Below are positions 33,532 to 42,553 of a stretch of DNA of 64,000 bases, one piece after another (within the stretch, counting starts at the first letter, position 1; the number at the start of each line of letters is the position of its first letter). Source of the DNA: Pseudomonadota bacterium (GTDB lineage: Bacteria; Pseudomonadota; Gammaproteobacteria; Pseudomonadales; Pseudomonadaceae); NCBI GenBank assembly GCA_023388335.1, contig JAEWGL010000201.1, forward strand, positions 1 through 64,000, given 5' to 3'. Below the pieces are notes generated by a model, which worked only from the letters and a program-made list of their open reading frames with translations, was not told the DNA's origin and did not search any database. A program made the translations under genes and the position numbers.

Positions 33532-35061
33532 TTTCTTGCCCGCGCTCGTCAGTTGGGCTGAGCCTTTGCTTGCAGCGTCCGTGGCATTTCTCCCCCCGTT
33601 TGCCAGTATGCTCTGGATTCCATTACCGACGGCATAGCCTGCCCAGCTCATTGTGCCGACGAACAAAGCTGGTAGGACAATGAACATTGCGCCCATGACA
33701 TATTCGATCACCTGTGCGGTGACCGTGCCGTCCATGAAACCTGCCGTAGGTAATGTTAAAAGTGCCTGCTCTGTAGCAGAGACCTGGTGGTACAGCGTGT
33801 CGAGCATGCTTGAGTCGATCCAGCGGGCCAGCTCCCACCAGAACGTCAGCATGTGCAGGGTGAACAGTGCGAAGGTGACCGTCATCAGCGCCTTGAGCTG
33901 ATACGTGCTGATCAGCAGCACAATCGGCAAGCTGATGATCGTGCCCATGATCAGGAAGGCCTGCACCATTGGCAGTGCCGCGCGCAGGGCATTCATCGCC
34001 GGGAAATTGCTGAACGAGCCCAGAGCCAGGCCGGTGTTGGTGGCAAGGTTGTTGAGCCCCTGGGCCAATGAGCCGCCTCTGGCACTGCTGCCGTAATCCT
34101 GGAACACCTGGCCAGGCGCCATGCTCAATGACTGCTGCCGCGGGCTCACCAGTTCACGGAGGGTGGCATCTTCGATTTCGGTCGAGCTGCGCCCGGTCAG
34201 CCAGCCGCTCAACTGCGTGAGCAGATTAGGATCGACCTCGGCGACCAGGCGATCGCGCAACCCGACTGTGGCATCGCTCCACCATTGCTTACAGGTCGGA
34301 TAACCCGCGCCGTTATCTAGTTGTGGGAGGGAGGTGTCCCGTGCTTCGTCGTAGGGCCAGTCAACCCGGGGCGTGTGCGAGCGATCCGTGTCGTAGTAGC
34401 CCGGCGTGTCGAGTAGGTAACTCGATCCAATCCAGGACGCATCGTAACTCTGCGATTCGTCCAGCTCGGGACGGTTGGTAAACAACCGCGAGCGCGAAAA
34501 GCCATAGCAGTCACGGGTGAAATCGGCGACTTCCTGCAGCAGCACCTGGTCATTGATCCGCGAGCTGTCGATTTCCATGCGCATTGCGCGGATATCGGGT
34601 GCGCAGGGGATGGATGCTGTGGCGGCGGCGGTAATGCCCTTGCTCATGGCATGCACCAGGTACCACCACACCGGCACGTTGGCGGATTTCTCGCCGATGG
34701 TATTGAAGGTGGTTCCCCAGGCTGTGTCGGCGGGCTTGGCCATCGACACGCCACAGCGCTGGCTCGCCGCATCGTCGAAGGTTACGGAGGACAGGTTGAG
34801 CGGGAAAAACGGCATGCAGCCAAACAGGATGACGATGTAGCTCATCCACAGCCGGTTCTCGACGCGGGGAATCGACAGCAAGCCCTTGTTACCTTCGTCG
34901 GCCCCCTGTTGGCGGGCGGATAACCACTCCTGCAGGATGATCGCGCCAAACGGCGCAGCGAACAGCCCAGTGTCCGCCAGCGTGTTCCAGATGCCGTTGT
35001 TGATGATCCAGGCCAGCAGCGACAGGTAGTACTCAAGGTAGCTGTTGGTGCTCATGTTCAT
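33520..35061 (-). CDS. TraG N-terminal domain conjugal transfer protein
   Basis: The 513-residue inner-membrane protein of the TraG_N family helps pilus assembly or mating-pair stabilisation. Hydrophobic segments lie near 10-45, 70-95, 345-405 and 430-475. MNALRAALPMVQAFLIMGTI is a characteristic membrane stretch, and the loop between the early and late helices contains several cysteines. It begins 9 bases after the upstream small membrane gene ends. It is the last gene of the leftward T4SS block. Confidence 0.85.
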   Translation of the reverse strand: MNMSTNSYLEYYLSLLAWIINNGIWNTLADTGLFAAPFGAIILQEWLSARQQGADEGNKGLLSIPRVENRLWMSYIVILFGCMPFFPLNLSSVTFDDAASQRCGVSMAKPADTAWGTTFNTIGEKSANVPVWWYLVHAMSKGITAAATASIPCAPDIRAMRMEIDSSRINDQVLLQEVADFTRDCYGFSRSRLFTNRPELDESQSYDASWIGSSYLLDTPGYYDTDRSHTPRVDWPYDEARDTSLPQLDNGAGYPTCKQWWSDATVGLRDRLVAEVDPNLLTQLSGWLTGRSSTEIEDATLRELVSPRQQSLSMAPGQVFQDYGSSARGGSLAQGLNNLATNTGLALGSFSNFPAMNALRAALPMVQAFLIMGTIISLPIVLLISTYQLKALMTVTFALFTLHMLTFWWELARWIDSSMLDTLYHQVSATEQALLTLPTAGFMDGTVTAQVIEYVMGAMFIVLPALFVGTMSWAGYAVGNGIQSILANGGRNATDAASKGSAQLTSAGKKSIR

Positions 35062-35070
35062 GGCTGCACC

Positions 35071-35376
35071 TCACACACGCGACAGTTCGACCAGGATGAT
35101 CGAGCCGAAACCGATCAGGCCCAGGCGCAAGAGCCGTCGCTGGTCTTCAGGGGGCGGCCGCAAGCGGAGTGCTGCGGTCCAGCCGGCGAAGATCAGGACG
35201 TACAGCAGGGCTCGCCAGTAGGCGAAATAGGGCGTGCTCCCCCGGGCGTTCTCGAACCAATCCAGCTGGGTGCCGCTCAGCTGCAGCGCCATTCCGGCAA
35301 CCAGCAACATGACCATCATGACGACGAGGATCAGCAGGCCCCGAACGACCGAGCTTTTCACAGAAAACGGCATCAT
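35071..35376 (-). CDS. ICE small membrane protein, T4SS operon
   Basis: The 101-residue protein has three predicted membrane helices (about 12-32, 50-66, 82-98) and a PPPEDQRRLLRLGLIGFG loop. Its start overlaps the preceding stop by 4 bases. Homologues sit between the PFL_4711-type and TraG genes in PFGI-1-like elements. The function is not known. Confidence 0.75.
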   Translation of the reverse strand: MMPFSVKSSVVRGLLILVVMMVMLLVAGMALQLSGTQLDWFENARGSTPYFAYWRALLYVLIFAGWTAALRLRPPPEDQRRLLRLGLIGFGSIILVELSRV

Positions 35377-36731
35377 GGCGTGCTCCTTCCCTGATCCGCT
35401 CGCTGCAGGCGGTCTGGGCGTGGATCGCGCTGGTCGATATTGCGTGAGGCATCGGCGCCGCCGGCGTGGCGATCGAGGACCAGGCTGGCGGTGTTGGTGG
35501 CCAGGGCTTGGCGAACCTGCAATTCCGTTTGCAGCAGGCGGATCTCGCGCTCCAAGGTTTCGACATTGCCGTTGAGGGCAGTGGTGGCGGGCTGCGCCGA
35601 CGCCACATTGGGCTCTCGGCTACCGGCGAGCAATGTGCGCTGCAGCAGCATCGCTTTGTAGATCACGCTCGACAACGCGGTCTCGCTGGCCAAACGTCGG
35701 GCCAGCAGGTTCTGGTCGGGGTCATCGCGTAGGCCCTCGATGACGCCACGCGAGACCTGCAGCAAGGGGCTGGAGACTTTGGCGAGGTTTTCTGGGGTGG
35801 GCTCTTCTGCGCCCGACAACATGCGTTGCAAGCCCTCGAGGTGCTGCGTGTAGGTTTCCTGGATCAGTGGCGTAAGACCGGCGCCCGCGCTCACGCGCAG
35901 CGTCTCGCAATCGTCACAGGTCTCCACCTCGGTTTCGCCGAGCACGCGAGCGGCCCATTCGGCAGCCTCCTCGGGGCTCGCCCAGGCCTGGCAGATCGCG
36001 CCGTTCTGACAACTCGAGCCGACGGCCGAGGTGTCTTCGACCGAGCGGTTGTGCAGCAGGTTGTAGCCCGCCTTGACCACGTCCGAGGTCACTCGGATCG
36101 GCGCCTGGCCATGACCGCCGGCTTTCTGCCCGCCGACCCAGCTGACGCCGTTGTTGCCGTTGTTCGATTCGGTGTCCTTTACCGCCGTAACGGCATCACC
36201 GTCGGACTGCTCCAGGTTGTGCTGCATTTCCTGGTTCTGCGCCAGTGCTCCCCAACCGGCCTGGTCCACCTTGTCAGCCATCTTCGCCGCCATCGCCTGG
36301 CAGGTGAGCTTCGAACGGTCAAAGTCTATGCGCCCCTGCAGCACGCCGTTGCTCAGCAGCTCGTACAGCCCGGGGTTGGCGCGCTGGATGATCATTGCCG
36401 GCAGTGACATCACCGCCTGGGTGGCGTTCTGGATGACGTTGCCCATGATCCGCTGGAAACCCTGGGTGGCACCGTTGAGCTGGTTCTGCAGGGTGTTGGA
36501 GAGGTTCATGTTTCCGCACATCATGTTCGCCCGCCAGGACAGGCCCACGCCGAGTCCGCTGGGGCGGTAGAGCGAGGAGGGCGCGCCCGCCGCCGATCCG
36601 CCACCGATGGTGTACATCACGCGGTCGTCCAACACCTGGGCCTGGTCGCCCAGGTGGTAGCCACTCTCGGCGGCGTGGCCAGCGGCGCACACGAAAAGAC
36701 ATACCAACCCGAACGAGAGGGTGTTCATCAC
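35373..36731 (-). CDS. ICE conjugation protein, PFL_4711 family
   Basis: The 452-residue exported protein has a signal peptide (1-20), a conserved N-terminal segment with YTIGGGSAAGAPSSLYRPSG and a CGNMNL motif, and a long soluble region with several cysteines (SSCQNGAICQAW, CDDCETLR). It corresponds to the PFL_4711 (TIGR03755) family of ICE transfer proteins, TraH-like in role. The C-terminal 40 residues turn Arg/Asp-rich. Overlaps of 4 bases on both sides show a tight operon. Confidence 0.85.
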   Translation of the reverse strand: MMNTLSFGLVCLFVCAAGHAAESGYHLGDQAQVLDDRVMYTIGGGSAAGAPSSLYRPSGLGVGLSWRANMMCGNMNLSNTLQNQLNGATQGFQRIMGNVIQNATQAVMSLPAMIIQRANPGLYELLSNGVLQGRIDFDRSKLTCQAMAAKMADKVDQAGWGALAQNQEMQHNLEQSDGDAVTAVKDTESNNGNNGVSWVGGQKAGGHGQAPIRVTSDVVKAGYNLLHNRSVEDTSAVGSSCQNGAICQAWASPEEAAEWAARVLGETEVETCDDCETLRVSAGAGLTPLIQETYTQHLEGLQRMLSGAEEPTPENLAKVSSPLLQVSRGVIEGLRDDPDQNLLARRLASETALSSVIYKAMLLQRTLLAGSREPNVASAQPATTALNGNVETLEREIRLLQTELQVRQALATNTASLVLDRHAGGADASRNIDQRDPRPDRLQRADQGRSTP

Positions 36732-37699
36732 TGGCCTCCATCAAAGTCGATGCTGAACAGAAAGGTCTGGCCCATGCGTTGGCAGCACCTGTACGGGCGC
36801 CACAGTGACCAGGCGTAGGCGCCCTCGGCACTCTGGATCGTTGGGCTGGGGAAGATGGCGCAGGTGCTCTGCACCATCGGTGCGAGCAACTGCCAACGGT
36901 GGTTGTTGACGTTGTTCTCCATCACCGGCTGTGGAGGCCAATAGCCGGGAGAGGGCATCGGCTGCAGCGGCAAATAGACGTGTGGCTGGCCGACACGGGT
37001 GATGAAATCGCTGGCGCGCTGCGCCATCACCGCAGCGGCCTTGAAGTCGTCGGGCTGTACCAGGAAGCCTTGGCGTGGGTAGACGCTGCCCCACATGTTG
37101 CCGAGGGCCTGGCTCCCGATTTCGCGCACGCCCGGAAGGAGCGCCTGCAGGTACACGGACTCGGGAATGGCGTGGCGCCAAGCCAACGGATCGAGCGTAC
37201 TGAGGTAATAGGGCGCAAGTGGCACCGCACCGCTTGTACATGCATAGCCGAAGCTGCGGGCCAGGGCCGTCAGCGCCGCGCCGCCGGGGTGCCCGATGCC
37301 GTCGACATTCTTGAAGCGGGGCAGGTTGTTGCGCTGCGGCGAGGGTGTGATCAGGTTGCCCCCGCCTTGCGACAGGGGTGTCGGTGCCGAAAGACCGGAC
37401 ATCTCGCCCCAGGGGTTATTGCCGGTGTCGGAATAGCTCGACACCACCAGCTCAGGAATGAAGTGACGGACTGTGGGCGAAGTTCTCACCGTGCAACCAA
37501 AGGGCGTACACAGCAGCCAGTAGCAGATCCCCACGATCCGGTACTCCAGACACTGCAGCGACGCGACCGAGGCAATGATGGCGGGAGTGGTTATCGCCAG
37601 GCACTGCTCGGCAGCCACGAGCAAAACGATCGCGATAAAGCCGCGACCTCGGCCAGATCTCTTTGGCTGTGGTGTACGACATGGGGCGGTCAAGTTCAT
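36728..37699 (-). CDS. ICE conjugation protein, PFL_4710 family (TraU-like)
   Basis: The protein (about 323 residues) has a signal peptide followed by CLEYRIVGICYWLLCTPFGC, the cysteine-rich hallmark of this family. RHFIPELVVSSYSDTGNNPW comes next, and WSLWRPYRCCQRMGQ near the end. Disulfide-bonded periplasmic location is expected. I chose ATG 37699 (MNLTAPCR); an upstream ATG at 37756 would add 19 residues. Only a weak ribosome site is seen, so the start could be elsewhere. Confidence 0.82.
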   Translation of the reverse strand: MNLTAPCRTPQPKRSGRGRGFIAIVLLVAAEQCLAITTPAIIASVASLQCLEYRIVGICYWLLCTPFGCTVRTSPTVRHFIPELVVSSYSDTGNNPWGEMSGLSAPTPLSQGGGNLITPSPQRNNLPRFKNVDGIGHPGGAALTALARSFGYACTSGAVPLAPYYLSTLDPLAWRHAIPESVYLQALLPGVREIGSQALGNMWGSVYPRQGFLVQPDDFKAAAVMAQRASDFITRVGQPHVYLPLQPMPSPGYWPPQPVMENNVNNHRWQLLAPMVQSTCAIFPSPTIQSAEGAYAWSLWRPYRCCQRMGQTFLFSIDFDGGQ

Positions 37700-37852
37700 C
37701 GGTAGCGCTCGGCAAGTGGCAACGGTGTGCATCCATGCGCCGAGTTGCAGCATCACGGATCAGGCAGAGGAGTGGGGCGGACAAACCGAGACTGGTGCCT
37801 TCGGTTTCTCCAGCCGGCATGGTGAGGACTGCAATTCGTCCTAAATTACCAA

Positions 37853-37872
37853 AGGAGTACATATGTACTCCT
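37853..37872. promoter_or_regulatory. Perfect 20-bp palindrome between the VirB4 and PFL_4710 genes
   Basis: AGGAGTACAT is followed directly by its reverse complement. Each strand therefore carries AGGAG six bases before an ATG. It lies in a 220-base non-coding stretch of the T4SS operon and could be an operator or a bidirectional ribosome site. Confidence 0.5.
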
Positions 37873-37921
37873 ATCGGGTTTTATTGATCGGCAGGCCACA
37901 GAGCATCGTGGGCCACGAGGT

Positions 37922-40666
37922 TCAGGACATGCCGCGCAAGCGATCGATGTCCGCCGCAATCCGAAGTGCGGCCTCCAGCTCGGATAGCTGATGCGCTTCC
38001 ATCAACCGCCAGCGCTGGGCCTTTTCTTCGGGTTCGGTCATGGCCAGGGTGAGGTACAGACTCGGCGGGACTGCGCGAAACAGCGTCTCCAGCTGCTTCG
38101 ACAAGACCACGCCCTCGGTGTACTTGCCAGAGGCCTTGCTCGCTGACAACAGCAGGGTCTTCTGTGCTGGCGTGAGCTTCTTGAAGCGCGCGATCTCTTC
38201 GATCTCCGCCGGCGGCATGTTCAGGCAGATCCACCATTCGATCATGTTGAGCATGGTCTGCGCCGCATCGGGGAAGTCGGCCAGGTTCTGCGTTGCCAGC
38301 CAGAACCAGGCGCCGAGCTTGCGCCACATCTTGGTACCCTTGACCACGAAGGGCGCCAGCAGCGGGTTCTTGGTGATGATGTGACCTTCGTCAGTGACCA
38401 TGATGATCGGACGACCGAGGTATTGATCGCGTTCGGCAAGGTTGTTCACCGTGTTCATCAGGCTGATGTAGCTGATCGACATCTGCGCTTCATAGCCCTC
38501 GCGGGCATAGGTGGCGAGGTCGACGATCGTGACATCGCTTTCCGGCCAAGGGGTGCCTGGTCGGTCGAACAGCGCACCCTCGAAGCCCTGGCAGAACAGG
38601 TCGATGGACTCGGCCATTTCCTGGGCCCGCTCACGACGCTTGTCGGGCAGGTGGGCGTCGCTGGCTACCGCTCGGAGGGCATCACGGACATGGCGCGTCA
38701 TGACCTGCTGATCGCTGGCCGCACATTGCCTGGCCGCGTCGAGGATGCATTCGCGGATCAGGCTGCGGTCAGCCCGGGTGAGGCGTGCCTCTTCCTTGGC
38801 TTCGCCCCCGGTGATCATCAGGCGGGCGGTGATCTCCAGCTCGCCCAGCACATCGCGCTGCTCGTCACTGCCCGAAGCGTCTTCATCCAGGTCTTCGGTT
38901 GAAAGGCTGGCGACCTGATCGGGGCGCTCGATCAGCCGCCGAGCATCGGCGAAGGGTGCCAGGCTCAAGCCGCTGCCCGGTTTGAGCTGGACCTTGTTGA
39001 CGGTCAGGCCCAGAGTGGCGAAGTAGTCGCCCTGCAGGCCAAAGGAGTTGCCGGCCTCGACGATAAACAGCCGCGGCCGATACACCGCCATGACCTGCAT
39101 CAGGATCGAGACCAGGGTGGCCGACTTGCCAGCGCCAGTCGGGCCGAACAACAGCAGGTGACCATTCATGGAACGGTCGAAGCGCGACAGGGGATCGAAC
39201 GACAGCGGCGCGCCACCTCGGTTAAAGAAGGTGATGCCCGGATTACCGGTACCGATGCTGCGCCCCCACAGTGGCAGCAGGTTGGCAACATGCTGAGCAA
39301 ACAGCAGCCGGGTGTACCAGTTGCGCGTGTCGCGTGCGGGGTTGTAGACCATCGGCAGCCAGCGCAGGTAGCTGTTGCACGCGGCCACCTCATCGCCCTC
39401 GCGCACCGGCTGCAGGCCGGCACCGAGCAGCACGTTGGCGGCCTGGATCGAGCGCTGGCGCAATTGCGGCTCATCGGCGCCACGCAGGTACAGTGCCAAG
39501 GTGCCGCGGTATAGCTTGTGCTGGCGGCCAATCAGCGCGCGGGCCTCTTCCACGTCCTGGCGGGTCTGGGTCGAGGCCAGGTTTTCGCCGATAGCTTTGC
39601 GCGCCAAGCGGTTGAGTTGCTCCTCGAGCACATCCTGAGGTGTGATGACCAAGGTCAGGCTCATGACGGCCTGCTCGGGTAACTGGTCAAACAGAGCGTT
39701 GAGCGCTTCACCCTTGCGGGTCTCGCCGGTCAGCTGGCCGATGTGGGGTGGCCTGCGCAGTTTGTCGACCACCATCACCGCGTGCGGCTGTTGATCGAAA
39801 TACCACAGCCCCTGCTCGCTGTCCGAGCGTGGCTCCTGAAAGAACAGTCGCTCGGCAAAGTCGTGGTCGAACGGTAGCGACAGCCCATCGCCGTCATCGA
39901 TCTCCGGGTAGGGCACGCGTCGATAGAACGCCGCTGGTGATTCACCGGTGAGAGTCGGGGCCGGATTGAACCACGGCAGCAACCAGGCATAGAAATCCTG
40001 CCCCGTCAGCCGCCGAGGATTGACCCCGCAGGCCTGCAACGAGGCCATCAGGCGATCACAGGTCCTTCCCAGCAATTGAGCGGGGTTTTGCCCTTCGTCG
40101 TCGGCCTGGTCACCGAGCCAGCGATAGACCACCAGCCGAATCCGTCGATTGCTGCCGCGCCAGGGCAGGTGCGACACGACATGGTCGTCGAACAAGCCGC
40201 CTGGCTTGGCAATGGCATCGAGGTGGTGTTGCATCGAGGTGAGGAAAGCTGCAGTGAAGGGGGTGCCTGTCGCCCGTGGTACAACGTACTGTTCCAGGCG
40301 CTCCAGGTACGGGGAAAAATCACTGTCGTCCTGACAGAAGAACTGCACCACCCAAGGCGCCTGGTCGAGCTCGTCAAAGCTGTCCTGCAGCGCATCCTCC
40401 AACGCATCGCGCGCCGCCATCAGCCATTCGGGCTCACGGCCCTCGGTGCCGATCGGCTGCAATTCGAATACCGCGCCGACCGAGCGGTTGTCGTCGAGCA
40501 GAAAGCACTGCTCTTCCTCGAGGTATTCGACCCAGGGCAAGTGGTCGGTGAAGCTGGGGTTGTGTGCGTACTGGGCGGCCTCATCCGCACACGTGGCGCG
40601 TCGACGCTGCGACGCCCGCCAGGGCTGCCAGCGCGGCGGGGTGCGATCTGCATCATCGTCCATCAC
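37922..40666 (-). CDS. VirB4/TraC-type conjugative transfer ATPase (PFL_4706 family)
   Basis: The 914-residue ATPase powers pilus assembly and substrate transfer at the inner face of the membrane. Walker A GPTGAGKSATL lies near residue 505 and the Walker B-like IIMVTDEGHII near 760. A late Q-containing motif WFWLATQNLADFP follows. The N-terminal half matches the ICE type TIGR03744, longer than plasmid VirB4. Its start overlaps the TIGR03751 lipoprotein gene by 4 bases. Confidence 0.92.
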   Translation of the reverse strand: MMDDDADRTPPRWQPWRASQRRRATCADEAAQYAHNPSFTDHLPWVEYLEEEQCFLLDDNRSVGAVFELQPIGTEGREPEWLMAARDALEDALQDSFDELDQAPWVVQFFCQDDSDFSPYLERLEQYVVPRATGTPFTAAFLTSMQHHLDAIAKPGGLFDDHVVSHLPWRGSNRRIRLVVYRWLGDQADDEGQNPAQLLGRTCDRLMASLQACGVNPRRLTGQDFYAWLLPWFNPAPTLTGESPAAFYRRVPYPEIDDGDGLSLPFDHDFAERLFFQEPRSDSEQGLWYFDQQPHAVMVVDKLRRPPHIGQLTGETRKGEALNALFDQLPEQAVMSLTLVITPQDVLEEQLNRLARKAIGENLASTQTRQDVEEARALIGRQHKLYRGTLALYLRGADEPQLRQRSIQAANVLLGAGLQPVREGDEVAACNSYLRWLPMVYNPARDTRNWYTRLLFAQHVANLLPLWGRSIGTGNPGITFFNRGGAPLSFDPLSRFDRSMNGHLLLFGPTGAGKSATLVSILMQVMAVYRPRLFIVEAGNSFGLQGDYFATLGLTVNKVQLKPGSGLSLAPFADARRLIERPDQVASLSTEDLDEDASGSDEQRDVLGELEITARLMITGGEAKEEARLTRADRSLIRECILDAARQCAASDQQVMTRHVRDALRAVASDAHLPDKRRERAQEMAESIDLFCQGFEGALFDRPGTPWPESDVTIVDLATYAREGYEAQMSISYISLMNTVNNLAERDQYLGRPIIMVTDEGHIITKNPLLAPFVVKGTKMWRKLGAWFWLATQNLADFPDAAQTMLNMIEWWICLNMPPAEIEEIARFKKLTPAQKTLLLSASKASGKYTEGVVLSKQLETLFRAVPPSLYLTLAMTEPEEKAQRWRLMEAHQLSELEAALRIAADIDRLRGMS

Positions 40667-41082
40667 AGATCATCCAGGCGTTCGCCGGGCAGCGCGTACT
40701 GGACCTTCTCGTACAGCGGAAATACGGTCGAGTAGCCAGGCACGGGTGCCTGTTGGGTACCGGCCAGGTGCGGGTAGACGTACATCACCAGATCAGGATT
40801 GGGCAGGCGCGGGAACTGGGAGCGGATCTCGTTGGCGGCCGTACGGGTGTAGGCGCTTTGGTCCTTGATCAGGCGGTCGGGATCGAGCACCGGCCGGCGC
40901 AGTTCGCCGCGAGCCTCCTGCAATTGCTGTTGCGTGCCGACCGCGCCGCCGCTGTTCCAGATATCCAGCATGGTGTGATCGCCATGGGGCAGTATTTCGT
41001 CCTTGCTGGTGGTGCAGCCTGCCAGGTGCAGGCACAGCAGCAGGCTAATCCAGGTCCAGTACCGAAACGGGTGGGCTTTCAT
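40663..41082 (-). CDS. T4SS lipoprotein, TIGR03751 family
   Basis: The 139-residue protein has lipobox LAGC (Cys23). The conserved segments are LPHGDHTMLDIWNSGG and QFPRLPNPDLVMYVYPHLAG, which define this ICE lipoprotein family. VirB7/TraV-like in position, it probably stabilises the outer-membrane core complex. It overlaps both neighbours (38 bases with the upstream TraB-like gene). Confidence 0.87.
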   Translation of the reverse strand: MKAHPFRYWTWISLLLCLHLAGCTTSKDEILPHGDHTMLDIWNSGGAVGTQQQLQEARGELRRPVLDPDRLIKDQSAYTRTAANEIRSQFPRLPNPDLVMYVYPHLAGTQQAPVPGYSTVFPLYEKVQYALPGERLDDL

Positions 41083-42553
41083 GATTCACTCTCCGGCCTT
41101 TGGGTTCGTAGTCGATGCTGATTTCGTGATCCAGGTGCAAGGCCACCTTGGCACCCGGCGGGACGTAGATGGCGGCAAACGCTTCGCCGTAGAGCTTGTT
41201 GACCCAGTCTCGAATGTCGCCGATGCCACCGCTGATGACCGAGTTCAGTGCGCTGTTGCCACTGTTCTGACTCAGCCCCAAGCTGCCGCTGGCCGAGTTG
41301 ATGAAGGAGGTGTTGGTCTGTTCGCTGCCCAGCGCTGCTGCAAATCCAGCGCCGGCCGCAGTGATCAGGCTCTGGCTGCCGAGGTACTGCTGGGCGTTGG
41401 AGCGACGCTCACCGGTGATGCAGGGAATGCCGTAAGGGTCGGAGATGTAGCCGAGGCCGCCGCGGATCTTTTCGGTGTCCGAAGTCTGGGTACTGCTGCG
41501 GTTGCGGCTGACCACCTTCTGCGGCTGTGGCACCGTGCGAACGGTGCCGTCGCCGAAGACAAAGGTGATCGACTCGACTTGGCCGCGCACGCAGGACAAG
41601 GTCCAGTCACCCGCTGCGGTACCGCTCATGACCGCGCCGACCACGTCAGGCAGGTCGATGCCGTTGGCGGTGAGGTTGTCCGGCCCCACCAGCACCTTGA
41701 ACGGGTAGGGATCATTCACTGTGCCGTCCACCGGCACTCGGCCAATGAGGGCGGTCATGGCGATCGAGCCCATCAGGGTTGAGTTTTCCGGGAGGGTATA
41801 GACTGGCTTGGCTTCCTCGGTCCTATCCTGAACACTTTCAAGGTCACGCTCGCCCTTGGCTACGGCGCGTAGATGGTCCTGGCCCCGGTCAATCGCATTG
41901 TTGTCCAGTCCATGCAGATCCTTGAACTTCGACGTCAGCGACGACAGCGGCCCCTCAGCTTTGCTGGCCCCCTCCGGGCCAGCACGTGTATTGGACGGCT
42001 CGATCCACTGCACCGTATCCGCCGGCGGTTGCGCTCCAGAAAATTGCTGCTCGTCACCCGGCTCGAGACCAAAACCCACGGGTACGTCGGACTTCGCGGC
42101 CGGCTTGTTGGTGAGCTGGTCTTTCAGCCGGGACAGCAAACCTTGGGTCTCGCGGTGCTGCTGCTCGGCCTTCTGCCGGGCATCGTTGGCCTGCTGGCGC
42201 TGCTCGGTGACCTGCTGGGTGACAGTGCTCAGCGTGCTTTGAATGCGACTGTCGATATTTCCCTCGCGCGTGCGCAGCCGGTTATTCTCGGTCTGCAGGG
42301 TCTCGTTGCCTTTCTTCAGCGACAGCATCTCGCTGCGCATGGCCTTGACCTGGCCAATCAGCGTCGCCACGGTGTCGCGCGGCGTGTCGCCGGCAATACC
42401 GAGGGCCTTGGCCTGTTCCGGGCTGAGGGCAATGTTTTCGGGATCATGGGCAGGTTCAGCGTCTGGCGCCGCCACCCAGGATTTGCCGATGATCAGCACA
42501 ATCCCCAGCAGGACTACCGGTACCAGCCATTTCAGCAAACCGTTAGCTTTCAT
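41045..42553 (-). CDS. TraB/VirB10-like T4SS protein, PFL_4705 family (TIGR03752)
   Basis: The 502-residue protein is anchored by a single N-terminal helix (LVPVVLLGIVLIIGKSW). A coiled coil (about 65-150) is followed by a Pro-rich linker, and the C-terminal domain contains LMGSIAMTALIGRVPVDGTV and a long NTSFIN helix region. It ends with KVALHLDHEISIDYEPKGRR. VirB10-type proteins span the envelope and connect inner-membrane energy to the outer channel. The gene lies in the order found in PFGI-1-type ICEs. Confidence 0.87.
   Translation of the reverse strand: MKANGLLKWLVPVVLLGIVLIIGKSWVAAPDAEPAHDPENIALSPEQAKALGIAGDTPRDTVATLIGQVKAMRSEMLSLKKGNETLQTENNRLRTREGNIDSRIQSTLSTVTQQVTEQRQQANDARQKAEQQHRETQGLLSRLKDQLTNKPAAKSDVPVGFGLEPGDEQQFSGAQPPADTVQWIEPSNTRAGPEGASKAEGPLSSLTSKFKDLHGLDNNAIDRGQDHLRAVAKGERDLESVQDRTEEAKPVYTLPENSTLMGSIAMTALIGRVPVDGTVNDPYPFKVLVGPDNLTANGIDLPDVVGAVMSGTAAGDWTLSCVRGQVESITFVFGDGTVRTVPQPQKVVSRNRSSTQTSDTEKIRGGLGYISDPYGIPCITGERRSNAQQYLGSQSLITAAGAGFAAALGSEQTNTSFINSASGSLGLSQNSGNSALNSVISGGIGDIRDWVNKLYGEAFAAIYVPPGAKVALHLDHEISIDYEPKGRRVNHESPPVSVLDLD

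Noticed and set aside
37452..37862. 136-codon minus-strand frame starting at the palindrome
   Set aside because: It has a good ribosome site, but after about 60 codons it only shadows the PFL_4710 gene and resembles no ICE protein. At most a leader peptide.
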